From Diabrotica undecimpunctata (Eukaryota > Arthropoda > Insecta > Coleoptera > Chrysomelidae), in NCBI RefSeq assembly GCF_040954645.1, contig NC_092806.1, positions 161,630,328 through 161,694,327 of the forward strand: a DNA stretch of 64,000 bases, in the 5' to 3' direction. Shown here piece after piece: positions 1 to 10,984 of the stretch. The notes below the pieces were generated by a model, which had not been told where the DNA came from, did no database searches, and worked only from the letters and a program-made list of their open reading frames with translations. Position numbers and translations under genes: made by a program. Position 1 is the first letter of the stretch, and each line of letters begins with the position of its first letter.

Positions 1-738
1 GTGTTGGGGTGCCCCATCATGCTGAAAATACATCTCTCGGATAGCAACGTTCGCGTTGGCAAGCAAATTCGGCAAAATATTTTGTAGAAAGTTCAAATAG
101 ACCTACCCTGTTAAAGGACCATCAAAAAAGTGAGGACCTACTAATTGGTTATTTATGACACCAATCCACACGTTAACCGAAAACCTTAACTGAGAACGAC
201 GTTCTTGAATAGCATGGGGATTTTCTTCTGCCCACACATGTGAATTTCGTGAATTATTTATCCCATCTCTGGTAAATTGGGCTTCATCTGTAAATAGTGT
301 CCTGTATAGCGTTGGTCGATTATTGTTAATCCATCTACAAAATTCCAACCTATCGATCTCATCTCCAGCATGTAGTCGCTGGACCATTTGAAGGTGATAT
401 GGGTATAGATTATTTTTTTGTAAGACTCTACTTACTTTTGATTGAGTAACATTGAGTTCTCGACTTACTTGTCTAGTGCTTATTGTCGGGTTCATAGTAA
501 CGGCGTCCATAATGTCATCTTCCTGCGCTTCATCTACATGTCGCTCTGTTGTTCCACTAGGAAAAGTGCCATTTTCTCACAAATAATTAAAAACTGACCC
601 AAATGTTGAATGACTGGGAGTTCGACGATTAGGCAATCTCCTGCGATATTCTCTACTAGCAGCCCTAACATTCCCATTACAGAATCCATAAACAAATATT
701 ATGTCTGCATATTCTGTGGTCGAAAACTGATGTGGCAT
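1..738 (-). pseudogene. Mariner-like transposase with DUF4817-type N-terminal domain, two in-frame stops, cut by window edge
   Basis: The reading frame starts at ATG 738 ([20 protein letters not shown]) and runs without a frameshift to the left edge. The first 50 residues look like the DUF4817 DNA-binding domain of insect Tc1/mariner-type transposases. Then come a helix-turn-helix region (TQSKVSRVLQKNN) and the start of the DDE catalytic core (LFTDEAQFTRDG, with the first catalytic Asp). Two stops interrupt it: TGA at 577-579, where an Arg CGA codon is expected, and TAG at 103-105. After the second stop the frame continues as YLNFLQNILP and FQHDGAP, which holds the second catalytic Asp. The third acidic residue would lie beyond position 1. 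It is a decayed cut-and-paste transposase. I am fairly sure of the family. Confidence 0.8.
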
Positions 739-849
739 TTTGAACGAAAGTAACAAAAGCTCTACCAAAACTAACACAATGTACTTAACGTAGATATGAC
801 AGAAGAAATATGTATTCTTGTACACATAAATAACAATTGATAATGACAA

Positions 850-1166
850 TAATTACAATGGGTATAAAATATCAAGAAACGTCAAACGGTCAACGCCAAC
901 CTTCATTTTAAACTTTTTTAGATTTATTTTTATTAAGTACAGTTGATGCAATGTATTATTATTTCACATAAAATTTTAATCATTTACAATCAACAAAAAC
1001 TAACACATACAAGAGTATAATTTGATACTTCATTATGGTTGTTCTATTTTTGGTAAGATTTGATCGTTCACTAAAAATTTAATAAAAGTGCGACAACATT
1101 GTCGCATATTTCGTTTTTATTGGCTATTTATGTAGTTTGAAAATCACTTATTGCATTTTAAAAAAA
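850..1166. other. Unassigned AT-rich stretch
   Basis: No reading frame or repeat is recognised here. It may include the 5' end of the mariner-like element on its left, but I see no terminal repeat. Confidence 0.4.
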
Positions 1167-1355
1167 TATATACAGGGTGTAATATTTAATACGAATCAAA
1201 TACGAATTTAATACGAGCCAAATAAATGGTCAATTACACAAATCACCCTGTTAATTAATAAAGAAGAGGAGTTGACATTTTTTAGTGGCCACATGATATG
1301 CTCCCTGAGGGACTCTACATATGGTAGAAGTATGTAAAGTTCCTCATGACTCACC

Positions 1356-1364
<9 letters not shown>
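1167..1364. mobile_element. Small non-coding inverted-repeat element (MITE-like)
   Basis: About 200 bases bounded by the inverted ends TATATACAGGGTG at 1168-1180 and CACCCTGTATATA at 1352-1364. There is no coding potential. TA-flanked ends of the ACAGGGTG type are seen on insect Tc1/mariner-derived MITEs. The right end runs straight into a TA microsatellite, so the exact edge and the target duplication cannot be fixed. Confidence 0.5.

Positions 1365-1410
<46 letters not shown>
1361..1410. repeat. (TA)n microsatellite
   Basis: About 25 uninterrupted TA units directly abut the right end of the MITE-like element. Expansion from a TA target site is a likely origin. Confidence 0.9.
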
Positions 1411-1411
<1 letters not shown>

Positions 1412-2576
1412 TTTCTCTTTGATCTAGATTTAGAATTTGTTCTGGTGTGGCTCTTCTGTAGACAAACATAACTTTACTTGCGCGGGACATCAGACTATCA
1501 TATGGTAGTTATTGTAGTCAAATCTGTAAAAACTGTTATATTTTATACACAGTTGAGGTATTTATAATTTTCTTTTTCAAACAACTCTTTGTAAGTAACA
1601 ACTTCAAAGCTGAACAATAAAGCTTTTATATATTTACTTCCGTACACTCCAAAACTTAAAACATCCATTTTCATTAGTTATTTACATCCAAAACAACTTT
1701 GACACTTTGGGTTAGCAAGTTTTAACAAAAAAACTAATTTTAATGTAAACTTAAGTAGTTGTAAAAGCGGTGTTTACTTTTCCGACTTTTGAAACGAACG
1801 AGATTTGCATAACAAGGTAGATATTTTCTCGTGTTTTGTGAACCTGAAGGTTATTTAAGTCAGTTTTCATTTTATCAAATTCGAAATTTACTGCTAGAGA
1901 TATTGCTGAGGGATTTTACTAACTATTGTTTCCATAGAGATAAGTTCGTAATTAAGGTTATTTGGGAATTAATAAAAACTACTTTGCTAAATCTAATGTA
2001 TGTATATAGGTATTTATTTTTGGCTGAAATACTAACAGTAGTCTAGTCGTCACAAATTTGTTCTCTAAAAATCATACGAACAATCTGAAGTTTGCTGAGA
2101 ATATTAATTTTGGGATCCCAAAAAGACACAATAAAGTTTACCACTTTTAACCCAAGGCTTCCCCTAAAAACCCGCCTCGGTAGAAAAAAATGTTTTTTGC
2201 CCCTAAGTTAATGGCACTGGCAAAGCCAAAAGGCCTGTCATGTTTTCTAATAGTTTTATCATCCATTTTCATTGTTTACATTGTATACATATTAATATTA
2301 AATTGGGATACAATAATTTTAGTATGTTAGTAAATGCCTAAATATTTTGGTTACTTATTTTCATTTTTATTATTTTTTTTTTGATATCAGTATATATAAC
2401 ATTGTAACTTTTCTTTTATTTTTATTGTTAATTTCTTTTTATTATTATTATTTTTTTATTGTTTAATATTATTTATTTATTGGTTTTTTTTGGGTTTTTT
2501 TATGTAGGTATTGTTTTTTTTTCGTTTTAGGCTTACAAATTTATTCACGTGTCGCAATACTGCTTACAAAGTAATA
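1411..2576. other. Unassigned AT-rich stretch
   Basis: A 71-codon open frame at 1831-2046 (+) has no recognisable motif. 2340-2530 is low-complexity T-rich sequence. I see no gene here. Confidence 0.4.
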
Positions 2577-2794
2577 TTAGTAGATTTTACATACTGATAT
2601 ATTAATGTTGTAGATACTATTATCCTCTAATGTCAATAGATTTGAAACATTTATTGGAAATTTCATTTTGTAAGATATTAAATTTTGATAAAAATTATCA
2701 ATTTCTATTTTTTTTAACGGGCATTCTAAAAAAATATGTAAATCGGCAATTTCATCACATAGGCATTTATTATTATCAAACAAACCTATTTTAT
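2577..2794 (-). pseudogene. LINE ORF2 C-terminal end, part 2 of a split copy
   Basis: The minus-strand frame reads KHKIGLFDNNKCLCDEIADL, then HIFLECP. This is the C-C-H-C zinc-binding motif at the end of ORF2 in RNase H-bearing LINEs. It ends at the stop codon at 2577. It joins the RNase H domain at 4978-5836 once the hAT insertion at 2803-4969 and one copy of its 8-bp duplication are removed. The sequence then reads through ..SAYKHKIGL.. without interruption. The frame of this part is open. Confidence 0.75.
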
Positions 2795-2802
2795 GTTTAT
2801 AC

Positions 2803-4969
2803 CAGGGGTGGCCAACCTTTTTAAGTCGAGTGCCAATATGAGAACAAAAAAAATTTGGCGTGCCACTAAAATTTTTCGACATACTAACATTAATAATATA
2901 CGGTACAATATGTATTTCTTATGTAAATTCCACATTTTTCCGTTTATCAAGATAGTGGAGATTTAAAAAATAACGTAATAAGTAAAACATAACAACAAAC
3001 TTACTTTATTGTTAATAAAAATAAAATAAAAACGTTAAACAAAAAAACTTAAATATTTTCTTATTATCTAAAATTCAAATTATTAAACAGTTACTTATTT
3101 AATGTGGTATTTGAACTTGTATTTTTTTAATTAATTCATCTATATTGGGATTAATTTCGGAACTAGCCAACAGCATTAGATTTTTTAAATGCATGTCAGT
3201 TAATCGTGACCGATATTTTGATTTTATTATGTTCATAATACAGAACATTTGCTCACAAACGTACGTTGAACCAAATCTACAACAATATCTTAGAGCTAAC
3301 TCGTGTAAATTAGGAAAATTGTTTGCTGGTACAAATTTCCAAAATTCAATATAATTGGGATCAGTAACAGTTGAAATAATTCCCTATATTTGGTTTTTAG
3401 TATAGTGTGGTTCTGTAAATCAATAATTTCGATCTGTATTTCAGCTGAGTAACAATTGATATCTTGCAGAGAAATAGAAAAAGGATTTATGAAAAGGTCA
3501 ACATTCATTTTGTCTTTTTGAAAATCTTCAAACCGGGTATTGAATGAACCTAGCAAAATAGATATAAGGTTTTTAAATTTGTCATAATTTGGAGTTCTAC
3601 TGACCTTGTTGGCTAATTCCTGCATTAATGTGAAATGTGTCAATCTCTGTTCTCCAAAATCGTTACAAAAAAGCATAAGTTTATTCACAAAAGAAGATAT
3701 ATGACCAACTAGAGTAGGAAAAATACAATTTTTCCCTGTAATCTTAAATTTAATAAATTTAAATGTCTCATAATATCAGTGAGAAAAGCTAAATCCCAAA
3801 GCCAATCTTTATCATTAAGTAACGAGCACTCACTGGGTAGTTCATTGTTTTCTTGCAAATATTTTAAGACGCACTCCTTCAAGTTCCAAAACCTTTCGAG
3901 TGCATTTCCTTTGGAGAGCCAGCGCACACTGCAATGGAGAAGTAACTCTCCATCTTGCTCCGTTTCTTCCGCGAACAGTTCTCGAAATTGTCGTCGATTC
4001 AATGCCCGCGCTCGTATTTTGTTAATGCAGCGTGTTACAGGGTCAACAACAGATGACATGTTTAGGTTCTTGGCACAAAGAGCTTCCTGGTGAATAATAC
4101 AATGGTACTTAAAAACTTTTCTTCCCAAATAGTTTTCCAGTAATGTAACAAACCCCTTTAGTCTACCAACCATGCAAGGAGCTCCATCTGTACAAACACT
4201 ATCTAATTTTGACCATTCAACTTTGTTGACTTCGATTACGTTTTTAAGCTGTTGAAAAATGTCTTCTCCTGTTGTTGTGACTAGTTGGCGCAAATCCAGA
4301 AGCTCTTCGGCATTTTCAAAATTATCATTGGTATAACGGACAAAAATGCTTAACTGCGCATTTTCTGTGTTGTCACAACTTTCGTCCAACGCTAAAGAAA
4401 AGAATTTGCAGGATTTTAATCCACTTATAATTTGGGAAACAACATCCTGGCCCATATCATCTATACGGCGCATGACTGTATTTCGGGATAATGCAATATT
4501 ATCGACCATATTTTTGATCTTTACATCTCCCACATTTTTAGCAAATATTGCCAGACTATTTTTAATTATCTCCTCTCCATCAGAGTAGGCTTTTTTCTTC
4601 CGGGCTAACAGCAGAGAAAGTTTATATGATGTTTTAACCATAGTTTCCATTTCATCACTTCTCTTCTGAAACAGTGACTGTTGGCTGGCTAGGGTTTTCT
4701 TTTTTTTTTTTTCAATAAAGTCGGCTCGCAAATGTGAACCAATAGGATATTTGTTGCTGAAGTCCTTATGCAGTTGTTTATGCAGTATGTCGTTCCAGGT
4801 TAAATTTTTTCGTAAACTTCCGTAAACCTACCAAGTTTCTTCTTATTATTTTTTGTTTTTCAAGTTTTAATTTTTTTGAAAGTGTTTTAATCCAAAACGC
4901 TACGCGTGCCACTGATAGGACTCAATCGTGCCACAGAGTGGCACGCGTGCCGCGGGTTGGCCATCCCTG
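2803..4969 (-). mobile_element. Complete hAT transposon copy with 8-bp target duplication
   Basis: The element is 2167 bp. Its ends are CAGGGGTGGCCAACC (2803) and, inverted, GGTTGGCCATCCCTG (ends 4969), with one internal mismatch. It is flanked by a perfect direct 8-bp duplication GTTTATAC at 2795-2802 and 4970-4977. An 8-bp duplication and a CAGGGG start are diagnostic of the hAT superfamily. It inserted into the C-terminal coding end of a LINE. The transposase inside is frameshifted, so this copy cannot move by itself. Confidence 0.92.
3120..4800 (-). pseudogene. hAT transposase (ZBED5/GTF2IRD2-like), frameshifted
   Basis: Three adjacent frames together give most of a hAT transposase. Upstream, 4731-4800 reads WNDILHKQLHKDFSNKYPIG. 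The long frame 3709-4731 holds the RNase H-like core: FFSLALDESCDNT (first Asp), VCTDGAPCMVG (second Asp) and YHCIIHQEALC, which is typical of the ZBED5/GTF2IRD2-type group. The next frame, 3296-3688, is displaced by a shift near 3700-3720. The hAT C-terminal dimerisation region (NYIEFWKFVPANNFPNLHE, then ALRYCCRFGSTYVCEQMF) lies at about 3130-3370 in a third frame. A basic C2H2/BED-like finger may precede it (KFNLERHT near 4800), out of frame. At least two frameshifts make it non-functional. Confidence 0.85.
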
Positions 4970-4977
4970 GTTTATAC

Positions 4978-5836
4978 GCTGAAAATAGTGCATGATTGCA
5001 GCGCATTCGACTTATTATCCAAATAATTGAACGATTACGTGTATTCTCAAACCATGGTTTGTCCCTTATTTTTGGTTATATATTCTTAAAAAACTGTCCT
5101 TTGTCTCCACATTTATATTTTATCTGGCACTTTTCCTCAACTTCCTTTCGAAAAATTGGAATAAAATCAGACTCTGGTATTTTTAATCTGAGTATTCTTT
5201 CATTTTTCGCACCATCTTTTTCTAAAGAGTCCACTTCTTCATTTTCTTCTATACCTGAATGGGCTTTTATTCATGATATATAAATTTGTTTTCCTCTACT
5301 TGATACATTTTGATACAATTCCAAAATATCAAGAAGGATGTAATTTAAATTAGGATTCAAACACAGATTATTAAGTTTTTCTACCGAACTTTTAGAGTCT
5401 GTAAATATGACAAATTTAACCTCTTCTTGTTCTAAACACAGATTAATTGCTAATTTGATGGCAATATAAGTTCAGCATTGAAAATTGACATCATATCTGG
5501 CAGTTTGTATATTAGCTTAGTATTTTTGGAAGGATAATAAACTGCACAACCAACTCCACGTTCCGATTTAGATCCATCAGTATAAACTTTTTCATATTCT
5601 TTCCATTTTACTATACAATCTCGATAATATTCCTTTTGTATAATAATATTGTTTTTACACAAGTAGCGAACGTTAATATGGGTCTTAATTGGAGAAAGAA
5701 ACATTTCATAAGGATAATTCCATAAAGGGATTCCATTGGATTTATACAGTTCTTCATATCTGTGTACATTGGTAATAAAACTTTCAACTAATAATGGTAT
5801 TTTTTTCTTATCCCAATATTTAGATGTATAAACCAA
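4978..5836 (-). pseudogene. LINE ORF2 RNase H domain, part 1 of a split copy
   Basis: The frame 5450-5836 has VYTDGSKSERGVGCAVYYPS with the first RNase H Asp, then SIFNAEL with the Glu. A 2-base insertion near 5465 shifts the frame. The domain continues as FVIFTDSKSSVEKL (Asp) and IKAHSGIEENEEVD (His and Asp). A Trp codon before IKAHSG has become TGA near 5278, and a TAA interrupts near 5090. The end joins the zinc-binding C-terminus at 2577-2794 across the hAT insertion. The endonuclease and RT parts are absent, so this is a 5'-truncated, old LINE copy. The exact clade is uncertain. Confidence 0.8.
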
Positions 5837-5875
5837 ACCAGCTAAACCAGCTAAAAAAATGTTTCAAATAAAAAA

Positions 5876-6105
5876 TGTATTCTTTTTCTTAATGTGCCTA
5901 TTCGTTACGAATGTTGGCGATCATCATGGCTATCTTTATCTTATCTGCAGCAGCGCGGAAAAGCTGCACATATATTGTATTGAACCAGATTCTGAGGTTC
6001 TTTAATCAAGATGTTCTTCTTCTTCCTGGAGCTCGTTTTCCAAATATTTTTCTTTGCAGGATGGCCTGAAGGAGAGCATATCTGGATTCATCTAGATTCA
6101 TTATA
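5876..6105 (-). pseudogene. RTE-like LINE 3' end
   Basis: The minus-strand reading from ATG 6101 gives MNLDESRYALLQAI, RKIFGKRAPGRRRTS, a stop where Trp is expected, LKNLRIWFNT, then FRAAADKIKIAMMIANIRNE and the natural stop. The G+RAPGRRR..W-LKNLR pattern is the C-terminal tail of RTE-type ORF2 in insects. The short tail after the stop (AGGCACATTAAGAAAAAGAA) is nearly shared with the LINE end at 32420-32446, so both are one family. Only the last 70 codons are present. Confidence 0.65.
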
Positions 6106-6451
6106 AAAAGTTAAGCTAAGATAATTTAGAACAAAAATGTTTATTAGCATTTTTTCTGTAGAATAAACCTTTCTCTTAGAATCTATAGAAGTCAGTTTCT
6201 ATAAAGTTGTTAAATATATAAACTTTTAGCGATTATACCATTTTTTACGATTCTCATGAGATCAATAAAATTGATCACTTCTATTAACCGGTCACAATGG
6301 AATTTTTCTTATTACTACCTAATCTTCAAAACATATAGCTTGAAATTTTGGTTTTGAATTTTGGCAACAAATGTGAGATATTTGAAATATGCCCAAATAA
6401 CGCTGAATAACGCCGCCGCGTGAACGCGACTTCCACAACAATTCGTGCTAG

Positions 6452-7470
6452 GTAATCAACGAGTACTCATTGACCGCACGAGATTTAAGAACCTTAGTAT
6501 TTCAGTTGGCTGAACGTAATCAGTTGAGTCATAAGTTTAATTCAAACAACAATATGGCTGAACCAGATTGGGTAAATAGCTTTTTCGTCAGACATCCTTC
6601 CTTGACTATTCGAAAACCTGAAGCTACGTCTGAGGCAAAAGCGATAGTGTTTAACAAACTGGCAATAGACAAAATTTCAACATTCAACACACACCAAAAG
6701 ATCTTGATTTAGCTAGAGATAAAAGCGTAGTTCTACTTTATCTTTCTCCACACTCCTCCCACAGGTTGCAATCTTTGGACGTCGCCCGTTTTGGACCTTT
6801 GAGTTTCTACTATGGATAAGGAGCTCGAAATTGGCTCCGCTGTCACCCTGGCAGAGTTATGACGCATTTTCAAATCTCAACTATTTTTGGATCTACTTTT
6901 ATCTTTTGGATCTATTTTTTGGCTACGGCTACAACGGATATTCCTATCACAAGCGAGACTCTTTGCTCTACGAATAATGTGATGAATGATCCATCTATGG
7001 TGGGCAATGAAGATACTAATCCTACATACGATAACGAACATCAGCGAGCCTGATATTCTGCAATAATCAATTTTGGGGAATATTCTGAAGATCGTACTCC
7101 TACAGAGGACAATGTCTCTTAACGAGGAGGATATAACGAGGAACAAAATCATCGTACAAACTGAAGCTTAAAGCTGAAAAGAAAAAGCGAGAAGATTTAG
7201 TCAATCGAAACATGAAAAAGGACGACAAGAACAAAATAAATGTGTTCAAAGTAGCTGCGTCAACTTCGAGATATAAAAAAAATAAACAAACTATTAAAAA
7301 AAAGAAAAAGTTAAGGACAACCGAATCTAGTTAACACAAAGAAGCAAAAATAAGAAAGATTATAGTGAATCTGAAGATGACAATGATGTTGAGTATATGT
7401 ATTGTGATTATCTCTAATCAAAATCAAACGAAAGATAGATCAGCTGCATAAGGTGCAATACATATACAGG
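6452..7470 (+). pseudogene. Pogo/Tigger-like transposase relic with internal deletion
   Basis: The part at 6470-6712 matches the CENP-B-type helix-turn-helix of pogo-family transposases (LTARDLRTLVFQLAERNQ, then HPSLTIRKPEATS). Directly after the stop at 6710 the sequence jumps to the end of the DDE core: VVLLYLSPHSSHRLQSLDVA and FGPLSFYYG..WLRCHPGRV. The catalytic middle is therefore deleted. A Lys-rich tail follows, then a cysteine-containing end (VEYMYCDYL, stop, SKSNER, stop, ISCIRC near 7390-7470). This matches the PHD-like zinc finger that ends many insect pogo-like proteins. Several stops and shifts are present. Confidence 0.75.
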
Positions 7471-7583
7471 AAAGATATTAACAAAAATAGCCAAACGCAT
7501 AAAAAAGAAAAGAATAACACCAGCCTTCAGAACAAACAACTTAGGCAAATATATTAAGAACAACAAGAGTCAAAAGAAAAAGT

Positions 7584-7935
7584 AGTTACACAGTGATGTA
7601 TACAAACTTAAATGTGGCGACTGCCCAAATACTTACATCGGTCAAACTGGTAGAACTTTTAACAAACGGATAGCAGAGCACAAAAGAGCATTCAAAATTA
7701 AGGCCTTAAGCTATCTTTATTAAAATCTATGGAATTTAATTAATTAAAAAATAGAGACATATTTCTAAATGACCAATTTGAGACAAACAGTTCTCCCCTC
7801 CTCTACTTATTCAGTTAAAGACTACCTATAAAATATAAACGCATGTTAAAAATAGATCACTTGAGAAAGGCACTGCCTCGAAACAGCTGTAGTGATAATA
7901 AACTATAAGAAATTTTGTGGAACTGTTGAAAACAA
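7584..7935 (+). pseudogene. Penelope-like element 3' end: GIY-YIG endonuclease fragment and terminal sequence
   Basis: 7590-7700 encodes DVYKLKCGDCPNTYIGQTGR, then TFNKRIAEHKRAF. This is the GIY-YIG endonuclease core with its CX2C motif, found at the C-terminus of Penelope-like retroelements. Only about 40 codons remain in frame. The 3' terminal sequence follows at 7859-7930 (CTTGAGAAAGGC, GCC, GAAACAGCTGTAGTGATAA, then AATTTTGTGG). It recurs almost unchanged at 45302-45360. The stem GGC-GCC followed by GAAAC resembles part of a hammerhead ribozyme. Confidence 0.75.
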
Positions 7936-8640
7936 AAGTTTTTTGTGTTTTATTGTTAGATTTATTATTATGTATATTATCTACCTCTATCCTCAAGTGT
8001 GAATCCACTGTAACCTTACGGGCATTTATGAATGTCTTTGTAAATAAATAGCGTGCTCTCGAGTTCATTTTCTTTGTTTATTAAATATTACGATACATAA
8101 TATATCGTGGCAAACTTGCATGCTAACGACGATCCTAAAAATCTTGATTAAAACTTTAAGGTCCCTCCATACTTTGTATAGACACTCCCCCATTTTAAAA
8201 CAAACCAAAATCTAAGCTATCCCAAGTCTTAAACCTATTTAATAGGGTCAGGATTACTCCCAAAACATAAACTCCGTGCATCTACAGTTATACGACTTTG
8301 AGTTTCTAACTTCTAGCGCTTGAAGCGAGGGTCTGAATTCACTTCGCCAAATTGATCTTAAATGCATTTTTTTTTTTCTTGGAACGAGCTTATTTTAGAA
8401 ATTCACCCCGGAGCCTCTAACGTAAATCGCTTAAGCTGCAGCCGTTTGCTTGGTTGAGTGCTCCAGAATGGTAACGTTTAAAAAAAAAAAAAAAAATTTT
8501 TGTTAGTAACAGCAAGAAACGTGAAATGTTATTATTTTCTTTTAGTATCAAAACACAAGAACGTTCGGGTTATATTCTGGCAACGGAGAAAATGCAGACT
8601 ACAAAATTGTATTAAAATAGAGTTTGTTATATTTGGACAA
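7936..8640. other. Unassigned stretch with a poly(A) run
   Basis: No coding frame or known motif is recognised. There is a 16-base A run at about 8480-8495. Confidence 0.4.
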
Positions 8641-8644
8641 ATTT

Positions 8645-10320
8645 TAACGTTGAATAGAATAGAATAGAAATATGCTTTATTGTCACTGAAAAGTGTACAA
8701 TTTTATGGACAAAGCTTACAAAAAGTCAAAAAAATAACAATAACAATTTAAATTTACTAAAATTACATAATCGTAAATATCGCAAAATAAAAGATAATAA
8801 AATATACCATCCATTACAAATTTAACTAAACTGCAAATTGCATAATAAAACTTTACGAACTAATACATTTAAGTTACTGCATGTGATACCCAAGTATATA
8901 TAAAAATACTTTAGTTGCTTGTAAATAAATGTACTGTAATTTCTTAGTTATTCGTTAAGAAACTCTTCCACTGAATAATATGGTCTTTGAGATAGGTCTT
9001 TCTTTTATCATTTTACTAAACTTAAGGAAAGAAGTTGCAGATTTAAGTTGTAAAGGGAGATGGTTGTATAATTTTTTTTTGCCGAAAATAATAAAGATTT
9101 CTTTACTAACTCAGTGGAGGAGATCGGTAAATACACATCAAAGGTCGAATTTCTGGTGGAGTAGTCATGATTAAGTCTTGCTGGAAAAACATGTACGTGT
9201 TTACCGTGATTTTTGAAGTAGCTTTTACAATGTGTTATTCTATTTAGGCCAAAAACATACCGTATTGCTCTTTTTTGTAATTTAAAAATAACATCAGATT
9301 GGGCAGATGCACTAGAACCCCAAAAAGGAAGGCTATATCGAAGATAAGACTCGAACAAAGAAAAATCTGTTATTTTGAAAGATGCTAAATTGATTTTCTT
9401 CGAAACAGATCTTATTGCATTGCAGGCTGAGGCTAATTTCTTACTTAACAAATCGATTTGAAGGGACCATTTAAAGTTGCTGTCTATAAAAATACCAAGA
9501 AATTTTACAGAATCAACGATACTGATCTGGCTGTTCTTAAGAAGAAGCATTATGCTATAAAGAAGCTATCCTTTATAGCATAAAAAAATTTATCCACACT
9601 TTTAAAAGAGAGTAAATTGAATCGGACCAGGTTTTTATTTTAAGTAGATCAGAAGTTATAATTGCATGAAGAGTTGTAATATTAGAGTTCCTCCATATAA
9701 TACTGGTATCTTCAACAAAAAGAAAAAAATTTCCATCAATTTTTATGTTACTAATGTCATTTGTATAGATAAGGAAAAGTAGAGGACCCAGCATTGAACC
9801 TGATGGTACTCCACACACAATGCTTTTGTGACTAGAGTCAGTATCCATTTGCTCTAACTAGTTGTTTCCTATTCCTCAACTAAGATTGGAACCAATTCAA
9901 AGAAATATCCCGAATTCCGTACAAAATTTAGTTTTTTTATCAAAATGTCGTAATTTACACAATCAAAAGCTTTGGCTTAGTAACAAAAAACAGTGGCAGT
10001 ATAAAGATTATTGTTAAGTGCTTGATAGACCTCATGTAGTACAGAAAACATAGCATCGCCGGTACATTTATTAGATAAAAAGCCGAACTATTTTTGTGAT
10101 AAAATGTTGTTTTCAACGAGAAAGGACATAAGTCTGGCTTTTATAAGTCTCTCAATAATTTTGGATAGAACCGGTAGTAAGGCAATAGTTGCAGACATTA
10201 GATTTTTCACCACCCTTATTAATTTTTGGGAAATATGGGTGGTAGTATTAGAAATTTTGTGGTTTTCTAAAGTAGTTAAAAAAAGAGAAATACACAAAGT
10301 TACAAACAAACAGCCATAAC
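8645..10320 (-). pseudogene. CR1/Jockey-like LINE, reverse transcriptase and 3' end
   Basis: Three minus-strand frames run in order. The first (10088-10309) has IALLPVLSKIIERLIKARLM, preceded in another frame by KINKGGEKSN. The second (9573-9848) has CGVPSGSMLGPLLFLIYTND and the catalytic motif FVEDTSI, where F/YADD is expected, so an active-site Asp is changed to Glu. The third (9008-9550) has VKFLGIFIDSNFKWS and a C-terminal region LRYSLPFWGSSASAQ. Frameshifts and a deletion near 9850-10090 separate them. The 3' UTR ends at about 8650 in a (TATTC)n tail on the minus strand. The endonuclease and ORF1 are missing. A related 3' UTR lies at 22005-22123. Confidence 0.75.
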
Positions 10321-10984
10321 AAAAATCTTTAATATTATAAAGTTACCCAATAGATGATTAAATGGCCAGCGGTGAAGCATATTTATAGAAAAACGTTAAA
10401 GCAAAAAAACAGAGTATGACAGTAGCGGTGAACGGAATTGAAAACAGAAAAGCATAGATGGGTATGAAAAAAAAAGAGGTATTTGGAAATAGCAAGGCTA
10501 CCATGAGATCACAAAATAAAAGCGGTAACCAAAATGAAAGTATGTTGCAGATGATATGTTGGAATTCTGTAAAAGCACGATGATGTGATGAGCGAAATAA
10601 AAAATTACTATTTTCGTTAGGAATAAGTCACAATATAGGGCAGAGTTGCCAATATTGTACCTCTTAACATATCTCGAATTTTAATTTAAATAATATATGT
10701 CTTATTTAATTGAACGTTCTATTAGGATAAATAATAAACATTTACAAATACATGATAATTTTTCTACCTTGATATTATTGATTTTACTGTTAAAAATGTA
10801 TATTTTCCTGGTAGGATGCAAGTGGTATAATTAAGAAAACCTATATAGAGTGTATAGTAAAATAAATTTTAGTGGGAATACCATTAATCATGTTTTGTTT
10901 AATACAATTTAGTTTCCAATATGAGAAATTATTCAGTTTGAACGTACATAATATTTTTATTTACATTCAAAGCAAGAAAAACTT
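10321..10984. other. Unassigned AT-rich stretch
   Basis: Nothing recognisable on either strand; low coding potential. Confidence 0.4.

Noticed and set aside
1831..2046. 71-codon open frame (+)
   Set aside because: AT-rich, no recognisable domain, no supporting context.
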